A stretch of DNA of 6,341 nucleotides from Planctomycetota bacterium (GCA_003671065.1 QWPU01000194.1:1-6341), one strand, 5' to 3'. Numbered from the stretch's first letter, positions 1-6,341 are shown. Numbers and translations: made by a program. The notes: generated by a model from the letters alone, not told the origin.

Positions 1-1201
1 CGATCCCGGGACCGCCTCGCAAGTCCCCGCCTGCATCGGTCTCACGCGCGATCGAACTGCCGACGACATTCACAACACCAAGCGCAAGCGCGCCGCGCTG
101 TTTCGCTTCTTGCAATGCGGCAAGCGTGTCGGCGGTTTCGCCTGACTGACTCACTGCGATGACAACGGTGCCGTCTTCAACGATTGGATTGCGATAGCGA
201 AACTCGCTCGCAAAGTCGCTCTCCGCGTGAACCTTCGCGAGCTCTTCGAACATGTACTTGCCGATCATGCACGCATGCAGCGCGGTGCCTTGACCGATGA
301 AGACCACGCGCTTGGCGTTGGCCAATCGACGCGCGTGTTCACCCACGCCGCCAAGACGAATCTCGCCGCGCTTCACATCGACGCGGCCTTGCAATGATGT
401 CCGCAGCGCACGTGGTTGCTCAAAGATCTCCTTGAGCATGAAGTGCTCGTAGTGACCGAGCTCGATCTGCTCGAGATCGAACTCTAACTCGCGGATTTCC
501 GCGGTAATCTCGATGTTGTCGACGGTCGTGGTACGGAAACCTTCGCGGGTGATTCGCGCAACTGTGTAGTCGGCGAGCGCAATTGCTTGCGTGGTATGCG
601 ACACGATCGCGCTCGCATCCGATGCGACGACATATTCGCCGTTACCCACACCAACCATCAACGGCGAACCCTTGCGAGCCACCACCAACACCTCTGGTTC
701 CTTCGCGCACATGACGGCAATCGCATACGCGCCCGTCACTTCGCGAAGCGCTGATTGCACCGCCTTTTCAAGGTCGCCCGTGTAAAGCTCGCCGATGAGA
801 TGCGCGAGCACTTCGGTGTCGGTTTCGCTAGTGAAGGTGTGACCCTTCTCTTGGAGATATCGCTTGAGCGCGGCGTAGTTCTCGATGATGCCGTTGTGAA
901 TGATCACGATGCCGTGACCGAGTTCACCGTCGTCACTGTGCGGGTGAGCGTTCAGTTCAGTCACGCCGCCGTGGGTTGCCCAGCGCGTGTGACCGATGCC
1001 CATCGTGCCTTTGAAACCGCCGCGATCGGTGATCGACTTCTCAACATTCGCGACGCGCCCGATGGCTCGCGCGAGATGCACGCCGCCATTCATGACGGCA
1101 ATGCCCGCGGAGTCGTAGCCGCGATACTCCATGCGCTTGAGGCCTTCGAGGAGAATGTCGGTGGCTTGTCTGCGTCCGATGTAAGCGACGATTCCGCACA
1201 T
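1..1201 (-). CDS. glmS: Glutamine--fructose-6-phosphate aminotransferase (isomerizing), 5' part; C-terminus outside window
   Basis: Cytoplasmic enzyme converting fructose-6-phosphate and glutamine to glucosamine-6-phosphate and glutamate, the first committed step to UDP-GlcNAc for the envelope. The frame is open from ATG at 1201 to the window edge, 400 codons of the usual ~600-620. The N-terminal class II glutaminase domain begins MCGIVAYIG, with Cys2 as nucleophile after Met removal. It carries EYRGYDSAG (25-33), GHTRWATHG (70-78), HNGIIENY (102-109) and SETDTEV (125-131). The first SIS (sugar isomerase) domain spans about 290-400, with the phosphosugar-binding SQSGETADT at 351-359. The start is fixed by Cys2 and by an AAGGA ribosome binding site 10 nt upstream. 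No frameshift was found on reading the frame through. Two oddities: the sugar-phosphate loop usually reading CGTS reads QGTA (304-307), and the last ten codons at the window edge depart from a very conserved segment. The second SIS domain and catalytic C-terminus are not visible. The family call is secure. Confidence 0.97.
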   Translation of the reverse strand, partial: MCGIVAYIGRRQATDILLEGLKRMEYRGYDSAGIAVMNGGVHLARAIGRVANVEKSITDRGGFKGTMGIGHTRWATHGGVTELNAHPHSDDGELGHGIVIIHNGIIENYAALKRYLQEKGHTFTSETDTEVLAHLIGELYTGDLEKAVQSALREVTGAYAIAVMCAKEPEVLVVARKGSPLMVGVGNGEYVVASDASAIVSHTTQAIALADYTVARITREGFRTTTVDNIEITAEIRELEFDLEQIELGHYEHFMLKEIFEQPRALRTSLQGRVDVKRGEIRLGGVGEHARRLANAKRVVFIGQGTALHACMIGKYMFEELAKVHAESDFASEFRYRNPIVEDGTVVIAVSQSGETADTLAALQEAKQRGALALGVVNVVGSSIARETDAGGDLRGGPGI

Positions 1202-1211
1202 AGTTGAGAGT

Positions 1212-1219
1212 TCCTTCTT
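1212..1219 (-). promoter_or_regulatory. Ribosome binding site of glmS
   Basis: On the minus strand this reads AAGAAGGA. Its AAGGA core (1212-1216) lies 10 nt before the glmS ATG. It supports the start codon that puts the catalytic Cys at residue 2. Confidence 0.7.
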
Positions 1220-1242
1220 GCGAGCGTTGAATGGCGCGCGCG

Positions 1243-1271
1243 AAGATATCGGCTGAATCCCTGCCTGCCAA
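1243..1271 (-). promoter_or_regulatory. Candidate sigma70-type promoter for glmS
   Basis: Minus strand: TTGGCA (1266-1271, 5 of 6 matches to TTGACA), a 17-nt spacer, then TATCTT (1243-1248, 4 of 6 matches to TATAAT). Transcription would start near 1236, giving a leader of about 35 nt that contains the ribosome binding site. Position and spacing fit glmS being transcribed on its own as well as, or instead of, by read-through from the large gene upstream. This rests on pattern matching only, and planctomycete promoters are not well defined. Confidence 0.4.
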
Positions 1272-1284
1272 CATCGAAGTTGGC
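1267..1284. repeat. Perfect 6-bp inverted repeat overlapping the glmS -35 box
   Basis: The sequence gccaac-atcgaa-gttggc has perfect 6-bp arms and a 6-nt loop. It overlaps the proposed -35 hexamer, so it could be an operator. It could instead be a small hairpin at the 3' end of the large gene's transcript. No T-tract follows on either strand, so it is not a convincing intrinsic terminator. Confidence 0.4.
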
Positions 1285-1348
1285 GAGGAGACGACATCCG
1301 TAATGCTGACTGATAACGGCCACTCACATCATTCGACAGACGACGCGT

Positions 1349-4300
1349 CTATCGATCGAGCCGCTTGAGGCGCGCGCTACGCATTCGAACTTCCATGGGT
1401 TCTCCCGCATGAATCTGAATGCCGAAATGCGCGCCTTTTGCTTGCTCATTTGAGTCGTCAGTGATCTTCGCTGTCGGCACACCATCAAGGAAATGTTCCA
1501 CAGTGTTGCCGCGAGCGACGACTCGATATGTATGCCACTGGGAGATATCGGGAGCCGCGGCCGATGCGCCCTCAAGCACAGAAGTTGTGCGCGTTCCGTC
1601 GGCAGCAATGACGAGCGCGCTTCCACGCTCGGCAAGAATGCCGCGACCGCCTTCTTCGTAACACATGGCGACATAGTTTGACGCTGGATGCGCATCGATT
1701 TGCGGTCCGCGCATGCGGAAACTGTCGAACACGCTACTTCGATATTGCACGCCTGAGTTGTTGCCGTTCACTTTGAGATCGACTTCAAGTTCGAAGTCGC
1801 GCACTTCGCCGTCCCACACGAAGAAGGTGTTGTGCGGCGCTGGGTGTTCAGTTGTCGTTCGACCAACGAGTTGACTATTGTCGAGCGACCAGAACTGCGG
1901 ATCGAATGTGAAGCCGCTGAGTGATGTGCCGTTGAAGAGTTCGAGATAGCCGTCATCATCGCACTTCGCAAACGCGCTATCACCTGCGTTGCCACCCGCG
2001 CGAAGGAAGGCGAGCAAGTCGAGGAGTTCGCCTTCACTGAGGCTGTCGATGAGATGCGCAGGCATCGGTGAGAGTGCACTGATGCTGACCGACGCGATGT
2101 CGGTCTTCAGAATGCGCTCACGCGAATCGCTGAGCAGACTCGCGCGCAGTTCAATCGCGTCAGGCGCGTCGCCCACAATGCGTCCACTCATGACACGACC
2201 ATCTTTCAAGCGCACATCGCTGTTGTGATACTGATCACTGATAGTGCGACTTGGTTCAACAAGCGACGCTGCGAGGTCCTCGAGCGAAAAACGCCTTGAA
2301 ACTGCGGTCAATTCGGGTCCACCGCTGCCACCGACGCCGCCTGCACGATGGCAGACTGCGCATTGCGTGGCTTGATACGCACGAAGACCTTCCGCGTGAT
2401 CTCGACCAGCAACAAGCTTCGGTGCGAGTGCGACGATCGCTTCAACGGTCCACGCACGACCAGGTCCGCGGGCGATCGGCAGTGTTGAATCAGTGATGCC
2501 GCCTGTTGAAATCGTCGCAAGCATCGAGCGCTCGCTCTCAGGCGAACCTGAGAGAAACTCTTCGTTGATGCGCGACAAGAAACCGGAGAACGAATTGCCG
2601 CCTGTGCCTTTGTTCAAGGCTGCAATCGCGCGTGCGAAGCGTTGGCGAAGTTCAGCACTCCAACCGTTTTTCGCATTGCGCACGGCGTAGGCGATGCCAA
2701 TCTTTTCTGTTGCTGGCGCGTTGGCGAGCATGTCGTTGACGGCCTTGCCGTAAGGTCCGCCGCGCGCAAGAAGCGCGGCATCGATCTTCGGCGGTGAACC
2801 TGATTCGGGCCGTTCGAGGAGCACGAGCGCAACAGAGACCGCTTCAGGCGCGCCGAGTTTGGCGAGGAGATTGACTCGATGCGTGTCGAGTTCAATGAAC
2901 GGCGTCACGCTGTTTTTTGCAGGAAAATGAGCCAGAAGCGCATCGCGCACACCCACGCTGCTGATCGTGGCATTCGGCTGCGACACAAAGCGCAAGAACC
3001 ACAACTCGCACGCGCGCAACCACTCGCGCTCAAGCGCTGTGCCGCGCACGGTTGATTCAAGTGCGGCCAAACGCTCACCGATCAAGTTGCCATCGCGCGC
3101 TGCGTTGCCTGCTCGACACAACGCAACGAGCGCGAGGATTGATCGTTGCGCGTCGCTCTCTGCAACGGCGCTCGCGCACCACAGATCTGTCGATTGATGC
3201 TCAAGCGCGATGCGCCCAGCACTGCGCACACCAACATCACTCGAACCCAGCGCGTTCCACGCCAAGTTCACTGCGTCGATTGCTTCCTTGCCTTCAAGGC
3301 GATGATGCAGCGTTTCAATCATGCGTCGTTCAACAAGTGCGGGCGAAGCGACTTTCGCAGCGCGCTTGATCGCAATAGGATTTTCAGCACGCACGCGATA
3401 AATCGCGCTCGGCACATTGCGTCCGCCCACTGCAAAGTACATGGAGCCATCCATCGTGACCGCATCAGTCAACGGCAATGGTCTGCCTGCGACAAATGGC
3501 TCGATGCGAAAGTTCGGACTCGATGCGTCAACGCTCTCGTCTGTTGGCCACGCAGCCCACATCGTGCCGAAGGTCCAGTCAAGAAAGAACATGCAATCGT
3601 TGTATGGAGGCGGGAACATCAAGCCCGCGCTGCTGAGCACGCCTGTTGGTGATGCAGGTCCAACATCGACCGCAGCAGGAAACGAATCTGGGCTCCAATT
3701 GGGCCATTTTCCGCTGCCAGAGCGCCAACCGTAATCAACGCCGCTCGCGAGTTCGCACACGCGCGTCGGGCGATACCACGGCAAACCCATGTCCCATTCC
3801 ATGTCGCTGTCGAAGGTGAACGCGCGACCGAGTTCGTCAAATGCGAGGTCATACGAGTTACGAAAGCCCACCGTCATGAGTTCCCACTTCGCGCCTTCGC
3901 GATCAGTGCGCACAACCCAACCGCCTGGCGCCATCACACCAACAGCATGACCATTGGGATCCCACAAGCGATCGAATGCAATGTCTTCTTGCCAAAGCTT
4001 CGGAACCTTTGAATGTTCGAGCGCCGCATCAGGAGGCGCGCAGTGATTACCGCCGACGATCCACAACGAACCATCAGGCGCGAATTCAATTTGATGCGGT
4101 CCGTGTTCGCCACCATCGTTAGCGAATGTTGCGAGTAGTTTTTTGTCGTCGTATGTGCCATCGCGATCCTCGTCGCGCAAGCGCCAGAGTCCTTGTTCAT
4201 CAGGACCGCCGCGACTGACGACTGCAAAGAGATCGTTGTCAACCGCGAGTAAACCGTGCGCTTCACCGATGTCGGGCTTGATGAGTTCGATGGTGGATTC

Positions 4301-5158
4301 GCTCGCATCGGCGCCATCTTTGCATGGCGTGATTGCAAACGCTTTGCCGCGTTGTGGACTCACAATCAGGCGACCGCGCGCGTCGGGCGTCATCGCAATG
4401 ATGCTGCCGCGCGCAGGTGGCGCGACATAGACGACTTCGCAGATAAACCCTGGCGGCACGGCAATCGCGCGCTCGATGTCGGCATGCGCAGAATTGTCGA
4501 GTTCGCCAAACACTGCACCCCACGGCGCATCTCCGTAACGCGCGATCACGGTTGCAGGGCGCGCTTCACCGCTAGCCACTTCACCGCCGCGCACTTCCCA
4601 AGACCCATCGGTGGTCACACGCGCGCGCACGCCGCCAGTCTTCGTGAGATCAAGTTGCGCGCACACCGCGCCAACACCGCCTTCGTTTTGCGCTTCGATG
4701 ATGAGTTCGTGTTCGCCCTTCGCAAGTGTGCCGATTTCAACGATCGACGGAATCTCCCACGCAGTGTTGACGGCGACTTCGCGACCATCGAGCATCACAC
4801 GCGCGCGATTGTCTGCGCTGATGACGAGGACAACATCTGTGGCTGGCGCGTCAAGAGTAAACACGCGTGCGAATGTGGACTTCTCCGTGGCGCGCGCCGA
4901 CGATGAACTCCAGATCCAACTTGGTGCTGCGACCGCTGCTGCTGCAGGTTTCGCCGCATTCGGCGTCGCTGGCATGGCCGCCGCGACATCCTCAGGTCGT
5001 GGCGCATCGATTGCGGTCTTCACACTTTCACGCGCCGCGTCGAGCGCTTGCACTGCAACACTTGGCCTCGAAAGGACAGTCGGAAGAGCTGCTGCCAAGA
5101 TGCATGCGGCGCCAATGACGGCGCTTGCGACGAGCCCGAGAGCGATTGATCGTTCCAT
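1349..5158 (-). CDS. Exported PVC-type heme protein: jelly-roll + propeller + helical repeats + cytochrome c + 3-keto-disaccharide hydrolase (DUF1080)
   Basis: Numbering is from the ATG at 5158 (1,269 codons, TAG stop). Domains in order: signal sequence or anchor (hydrophobic about 5-24); Ala/Pro-rich linker (about 45-78); carbohydrate-binding-like beta-sandwich (about 79-175, SADNRARVMLDG); GDH/sorbosone-dehydrogenase-like beta-propeller (about 230-590, with GGEHGPHQIEFAPDG at 349-363 and FRNSYDLAFD at 432-441); a helical, HEAT-like region (about 597-910); single-heme cytochrome c with CAVCH (933-937) and probable axial Met in SPMPAHL (Met1032); and DUF1080 (about 1069-1269, FNGTSLSGF, GPQIDAHP 1151-1158, GIQIH 1246-1250). 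The likely role is periplasmic oxidation or hydrolysis of a sugar derivative with electrons passing to heme c; the substrate is unknown. DUF1080 members cleave 3-keto-glycosides; joining this to the propeller and heme is inference. A GTG at 5203 would add 15 residues, but the ATG gives a cleaner signal sequence; an in-frame TAA lies just above the GTG. Cys19 lacks a good lipobox. The gene lies 147 bp upstream of glmS on the same strand. Confidence 0.93.
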   Translation of the reverse strand: MERSIALGLVASAVIGAACILAAALPTVLSRPSVAVQALDAARESVKTAIDAPRPEDVAAAMPATPNAAKPAAAAVAAPSWIWSSSSARATEKSTFARVFTLDAPATDVVLVISADNRARVMLDGREVAVNTAWEIPSIVEIGTLAKGEHELIIEAQNEGGVGAVCAQLDLTKTGGVRARVTTDGSWEVRGGEVASGEARPATVIARYGDAPWGAVFGELDNSAHADIERAIAVPPGFICEVVYVAPPARGSIIAMTPDARGRLIVSPQRGKAFAITPCKDGADASESTIELIKPDIGEAHGLLAVDNDLFAVVSRGGPDEQGLWRLRDEDRDGTYDDKKLLATFANDGGEHGPHQIEFAPDGSLWIVGGNHCAPPDAALEHSKVPKLWQEDIAFDRLWDPNGHAVGVMAPGGWVVRTDREGAKWELMTVGFRNSYDLAFDELGRAFTFDSDMEWDMGLPWYRPTRVCELASGVDYGWRSGSGKWPNWSPDSFPAAVDVGPASPTGVLSSAGLMFPPPYNDCMFFLDWTFGTMWAAWPTDESVDASSPNFRIEPFVAGRPLPLTDAVTMDGSMYFAVGGRNVPSAIYRVRAENPIAIKRAAKVASPALVERRMIETLHHRLEGKEAIDAVNLAWNALGSSDVGVRSAGRIALEHQSTDLWCASAVAESDAQRSILALVALCRAGNAARDGNLIGERLAALESTVRGTALEREWLRACELWFLRFVSQPNATISSVGVRDALLAHFPAKNSVTPFIELDTHRVNLLAKLGAPEAVSVALVLLERPESGSPPKIDAALLARGGPYGKAVNDMLANAPATEKIGIAYAVRNAKNGWSAELRQRFARAIAALNKGTGGNSFSGFLSRINEEFLSGSPESERSMLATISTGGITDSTLPIARGPGRAWTVEAIVALAPKLVAGRDHAEGLRAYQATQCAVCHRAGGVGGSGGPELTAVSRRFSLEDLAASLVEPSRTISDQYHNSDVRLKDGRVMSGRIVGDAPDAIELRASLLSDSRERILKTDIASVSISALSPMPAHLIDSLSEGELLDLLAFLRAGGNAGDSAFAKCDDDGYLELFNGTSLSGFTFDPQFWSLDNSQLVGRTTTEHPAPHNTFFVWDGEVRDFELEVDLKVNGNNSGVQYRSSVFDSFRMRGPQIDAHPASNYVAMCYEEGGRGILAERGSALVIAADGTRTTSVLEGASAAAPDISQWHTYRVVARGNTVEHFLDGVPTAKITDDSNEQAKGAHFGIQIHAGEPMEVRMRSARLKRLDR

Positions 5159-5306
5159 CGGCGCATCTTCGCGCACGAGCAAGCCTCGCGGTGCGCAAAA
5201 CACGGCTTCGAAGACAAATTAGTGCTTGAGTGTTCCGCGCGATGCATTCTGTACCAGCGCTATGAGAGTCCCGAACGCGCCGGTTGGGCTTGGGAGACTC
5301 TCAAAC
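5159..5306. other. Intergenic region between the large heme-protein gene and the IS remnant
   Basis: This stretch separates the divergently oriented large gene (minus) and the IS3 orfA remnant (plus). It must hold the promoter of the large gene unless the IS disrupted it. I found no convincing -35/-10 pair on the minus strand; the AT-richest stretch, about 5211-5221, lacks a matching -35. The only clear structure is the inverted repeat at 5263-5303. The left boundary of the IS remnant cannot be placed exactly within it. Confidence 0.5.
5263..5303 (+). repeat. 8-bp inverted repeat flanking the orfA ribosome binding site
   Basis: TGAGAGTC (5263-5270) and GACTCTCA (5296-5303) are perfect reverse complements 25 nt apart. 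The stem can extend inward through CC (5271-5272) with GG (5293-5294) past a bulged A. The downstream arm overlaps GGGAG (5292-5296), the likely ribosome binding site of orfA, 10 nt before the ATG at 5307. In a transcript entering from outside the element the hairpin would bury that site. It may also mark or lie near the left end of the IS. No matching copy was found to the right. Confidence 0.5.
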
Positions 5307-5431
5307 ATGAATCGGAAACATCACTCGCCCGAGCAAATCCTCGAGGTACTCAGCGGAGTTGAAGCGATGTTGGCGACGGGAAAGACCGTATCGCACACCA
5401 AGCGATTGAGAATGCAATCTTGAAGGAGGTT
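5307..5431 (+). pseudogene. IS3-family transposase OrfA remnant
   Basis: OrfA normally supplies the helix-turn-helix and leucine-zipper part of the IS3 transposase (about 90-100 residues). From ATG 5307 the frame reads MNRKHHSPEQILEVL and continues to GKTVSHT, matching the usual OrfA N-terminus ('...TPEQI...LREAE...G.TV...C'). It then loses the homologous frame and stops at 5421-5423. In another frame, IENAILKEV (from about 5405) is the well-known OrfA C-terminal end. About 45 codons between them, the recognition helix and most of the zipper, are gone. A GGGAG ribosome binding site precedes the start. It cannot encode a working OrfA. Confidence 0.8.
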
Positions 5432-5960
5432 GGTCGTGACACATGTGCAGGGCAACTCAACTGCACACAACGGCTGGTGTGTCGTGTGCTCAATCAGCAT
5501 CGATCGATGCAGCGCTATACGCCTCAAATCGCGTCTCGTGAAGCGAATGGATGCGTTCGCCCAGCTTCATCCGCGTCACGGAAATCGAATGATGTGGGGA
5601 ACGCTTCGACTCGAATGGTGGCGTATCTATGTGAAGCGCGTGCATCGATTGTGCCAACGCAAGGGATTCTGTGTTCCACAAAAACATTTTAAAGGAAGGC
5701 GATTCGAAACGAATGCGAACGGTATTGATCGCGCCGCTGCCAGTCATCGCAACGATGTGTGATGTTGGGACTTCGTGCACGATCGCGACGGATGTGAATA
5801 TTTTGTACATTGATCCTGTGCAGCCCCCTGGCAAAGTGGATTCGCGGCGCGCTACAGTAGTCGTGCGCGTTACGAGCTTCTGCATGCGGAAGCTTTTCTG
5901 GATGTGCGCGATGCAAAGGCACTGAGCGCAGCGGGTGGCATGACATGCCGCACATTGAGT
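5432..5960 (+). pseudogene. IS3-family transposase OrfB (DDE/rve integrase) remnant
   Basis: OrfB carries the DDE catalytic core. Pieces seen in order: CTQRLVCRVLNQHRSMQRYTP (about 5471-5533, one frame); then in a second frame LVKRMDAFAQLHPRHGNRMM, WGTLRLEWWRIYVKRVHRL and ETNANGIDR; then HRNDV-stop-CWDFVHDR, where TGA at 5760-5762 replaces the usual Trp of the 'NDVWAWDF' block; then VNILYIDP (5791-5814, third frame); and PWQSGFAARYSSRARYELL followed by HAEAFLDVRDAKALSAA (5826-5933, back in the second frame). The segment between HDR and VNILYIDP, holding the second catalytic Asp, is missing (about 100 codons). The catalytic Glu expected in the PWQNG..ESF block is Ala (codon 5847-5849). A final frame change at about 5935 gives WHD then PH, possibly the usual 'WR.DYN..RPH' end. 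Inactive. Confidence 0.82.
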
Positions 5961-6091
5961 CGAACCTCGAGTTGACCTGCTGGACGCGGCGGCTCGTGTA
6001 CTTCCCATGGCGATACGACGGCTCGCAATCCGTGGCGTGGGTGTCGCGGAGCTCGGACGGGATCTCGACCACGCCGATCGGTGGCGGCTGA
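5945..6091 (+). other. Unassigned high-GC3 stretch, possible gene-end fragment
   Basis: Between the last recognisable IS piece and the hepT remnant the plus frame 5945-6091 is open, from MPHIESN through ELTCWTRRLVYFPWRYDG to TTPIGGG and TGA. Nearly every codon ends in G or C. The antisense frame on the minus strand shares the same third positions and is open too, so the bias does not decide the strand. I do not recognise either product. The plus reading looks more protein-like (aromatics, balanced charge) and would end 5 bp from the hepT stop, converging with it. It may be the tail of a gene cut by the IS or by a rearrangement, or merely chance in GC-rich DNA. Confidence 0.25.
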
Positions 6092-6096
6092 CGCAC

Positions 6097-6341
6097 CTAC
6101 TGCAACGAACACAAGAGCTGCGGCACGCTGACCGATGCGGTCTCCCACACCAAGTCGAGCATGATCCCGTGGTACTGGTGCGTCGCCACATCCTTCATGC
6201 CGGCCACGGCCTTCCACCGGACCTGCGGCGACCGCTCGCGCGTCTCGGACGACACGCCCTTCGCTGCCTCGCCGAGGACCACCAAGTCGTACAGCACGGC
6301 GCGAACAGTGCGCTGATCGCCTGAAATGCCTCAAAGTCCAT
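6097..6341 (-). pseudogene. hepT: HepT-like (DUF86/HEPN) toxin, partial and frameshifted
   Basis: HepT proteins are HEPN-fold toxins neutralised by a MntA-type nucleotidyltransferase, usually encoded next door. The minus strand enters at the window edge reading MDFEAFQ (6341-6321), matching the usual HepT stretch before the core helix. A shift of one frame near 6318-6320 then gives DQRTVRAVLYDLVVLGEAAK, then PQVRWKAVAGMKDVATHQY, and a TAG stop at 6097-6099. The fragment holds about 80 codons of a typical 100-140; the N-terminus and any antitoxin lie beyond the window. Oddities: the frameshift (consistent with one lost base) and the HEPN RX4HXY motif, which reads KDVATHQY with Lys (codon 6193-6195) for the catalytic Arg, though His (6178-6180) and Tyr (6172-6174) remain. 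Probably inactive, although the frameshift lies near the sequence end and could be an error. Confidence 0.65.

Larger units (their letters stand above)
5263..5960 (+). mobile_element. Decayed IS3-family insertion sequence (orfA and orfB remnants)
   Basis: Recognisable pieces of both IS3 reading frames lie in the correct order on the plus strand: the orfA N-terminus, its C-terminal end (ENAILKEV), then orfB from its N-terminal region through the first catalytic-Asp block to the Glu block and C-terminal region. At least two large internal losses (about 45 codons in orfA, about 100 in orfB), several frame changes and a nonsense codon make it non-autonomous. About 0.7 kb remains of a typical 1.2-1.3 kb. 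Outer ends are approximate: no terminal inverted-repeat pair or target-site duplication could be identified. It lies just upstream of the large heme-protein gene, in opposite orientation. Confidence 0.8.

Noticed and set aside
755..1207. A 150-codon open frame on the plus strand
   Set aside because: It lies wholly antisense to the clear glmS reading frame and has no recognisable protein features; it is a by-product of codon bias.
1267..1284. Intrinsic terminator after the large gene
   Set aside because: The stem is only 6 bp and no T-tract follows on either strand.
1202..1348. Possible glmS ribozyme in the leader of glmS
   Set aside because: No resemblance to the conserved glmS ribozyme core was seen. 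The likely leader is only about 35 nt, and the ribozyme is known mainly from Firmicutes.
3146..4906. Several 100-216-codon open frames on both strands inside the large heme-protein gene
   Set aside because: All overlap a continuous multidomain frame with recognisable motifs. They are Arg/Ala/Ser-rich with no domain signal.
5490..6191. A 233-codon minus-strand open frame containing a CAACH string that looks like a heme c site
   Set aside because: It is Arg/Ser-rich, antisense to IS3 OrfB pieces and overlaps the hepT frame. The CxxCH is isolated, with no cytochrome context, so it is a coincidence.
5204..6341. CRISPR array, tRNA gene or a new defence system in the accessory end
   Set aside because: There are no regularly spaced repeats and no tRNA-like fold was noticed. 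The recognisable content is a dead IS3 element and a broken hepT.

Overview
The window most likely comes from a Planctomycetota genome, possibly a Phycisphaerae-like lineage. The main reason is the 1,269-codon minus-strand gene. It joins a GDH/sorbosone-dehydrogenase-like propeller, a helical repeat region, a single-heme CxxCH cytochrome and a C-terminal DUF1080 (3-keto-disaccharide hydrolase) domain. Such 'PVC-type heme-binding' proteins are typical of Planctomycetota and Verrucomicrobiota. Codons favour G or C in the third position. The lineage is inferred from protein style, not from a search.

Layout, left to right. (1) Positions 1-1201, minus strand: the first 400 codons of glmS, cut by the window's left edge. 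(2) Positions 1202-1348: an intergenic stretch with a good ribosome binding site, a plausible sigma70-type promoter for glmS, and a perfect 6-bp inverted repeat overlapping the -35. (3) Positions 1349-5158, minus strand: the large exported multidomain heme protein. (4) Positions 5159-5306: the upstream region of that gene, including an 8-bp inverted repeat just before a transposase start. (5) About 5263-5960, plus strand: a heavily decayed IS3-family insertion sequence, with orfA and orfB recognisable in pieces across several frames. (6) About 5945-6091: an unassigned high-GC3 stretch. (7) Positions 6097-6341, minus strand: the C-terminal part of a HepT-like (DUF86/HEPN) toxin gene, frameshifted and lacking the usual catalytic Arg, cut by the right edge.

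The left 5.2 kb is intact: hexosamine (cell-envelope precursor) synthesis plus an exported, probably redox-linked sugar-processing protein. The two genes share a strand, but glmS probably has its own promoter. The right 1.1 kb is a graveyard of accessory DNA, an IS remnant next to a broken toxin-antitoxin gene. I see no CRISPR array, tRNA or rRNA, and no clear new multi-gene system. The most notable items are the multidomain fusion protein and the eroded IS/hepT junction.
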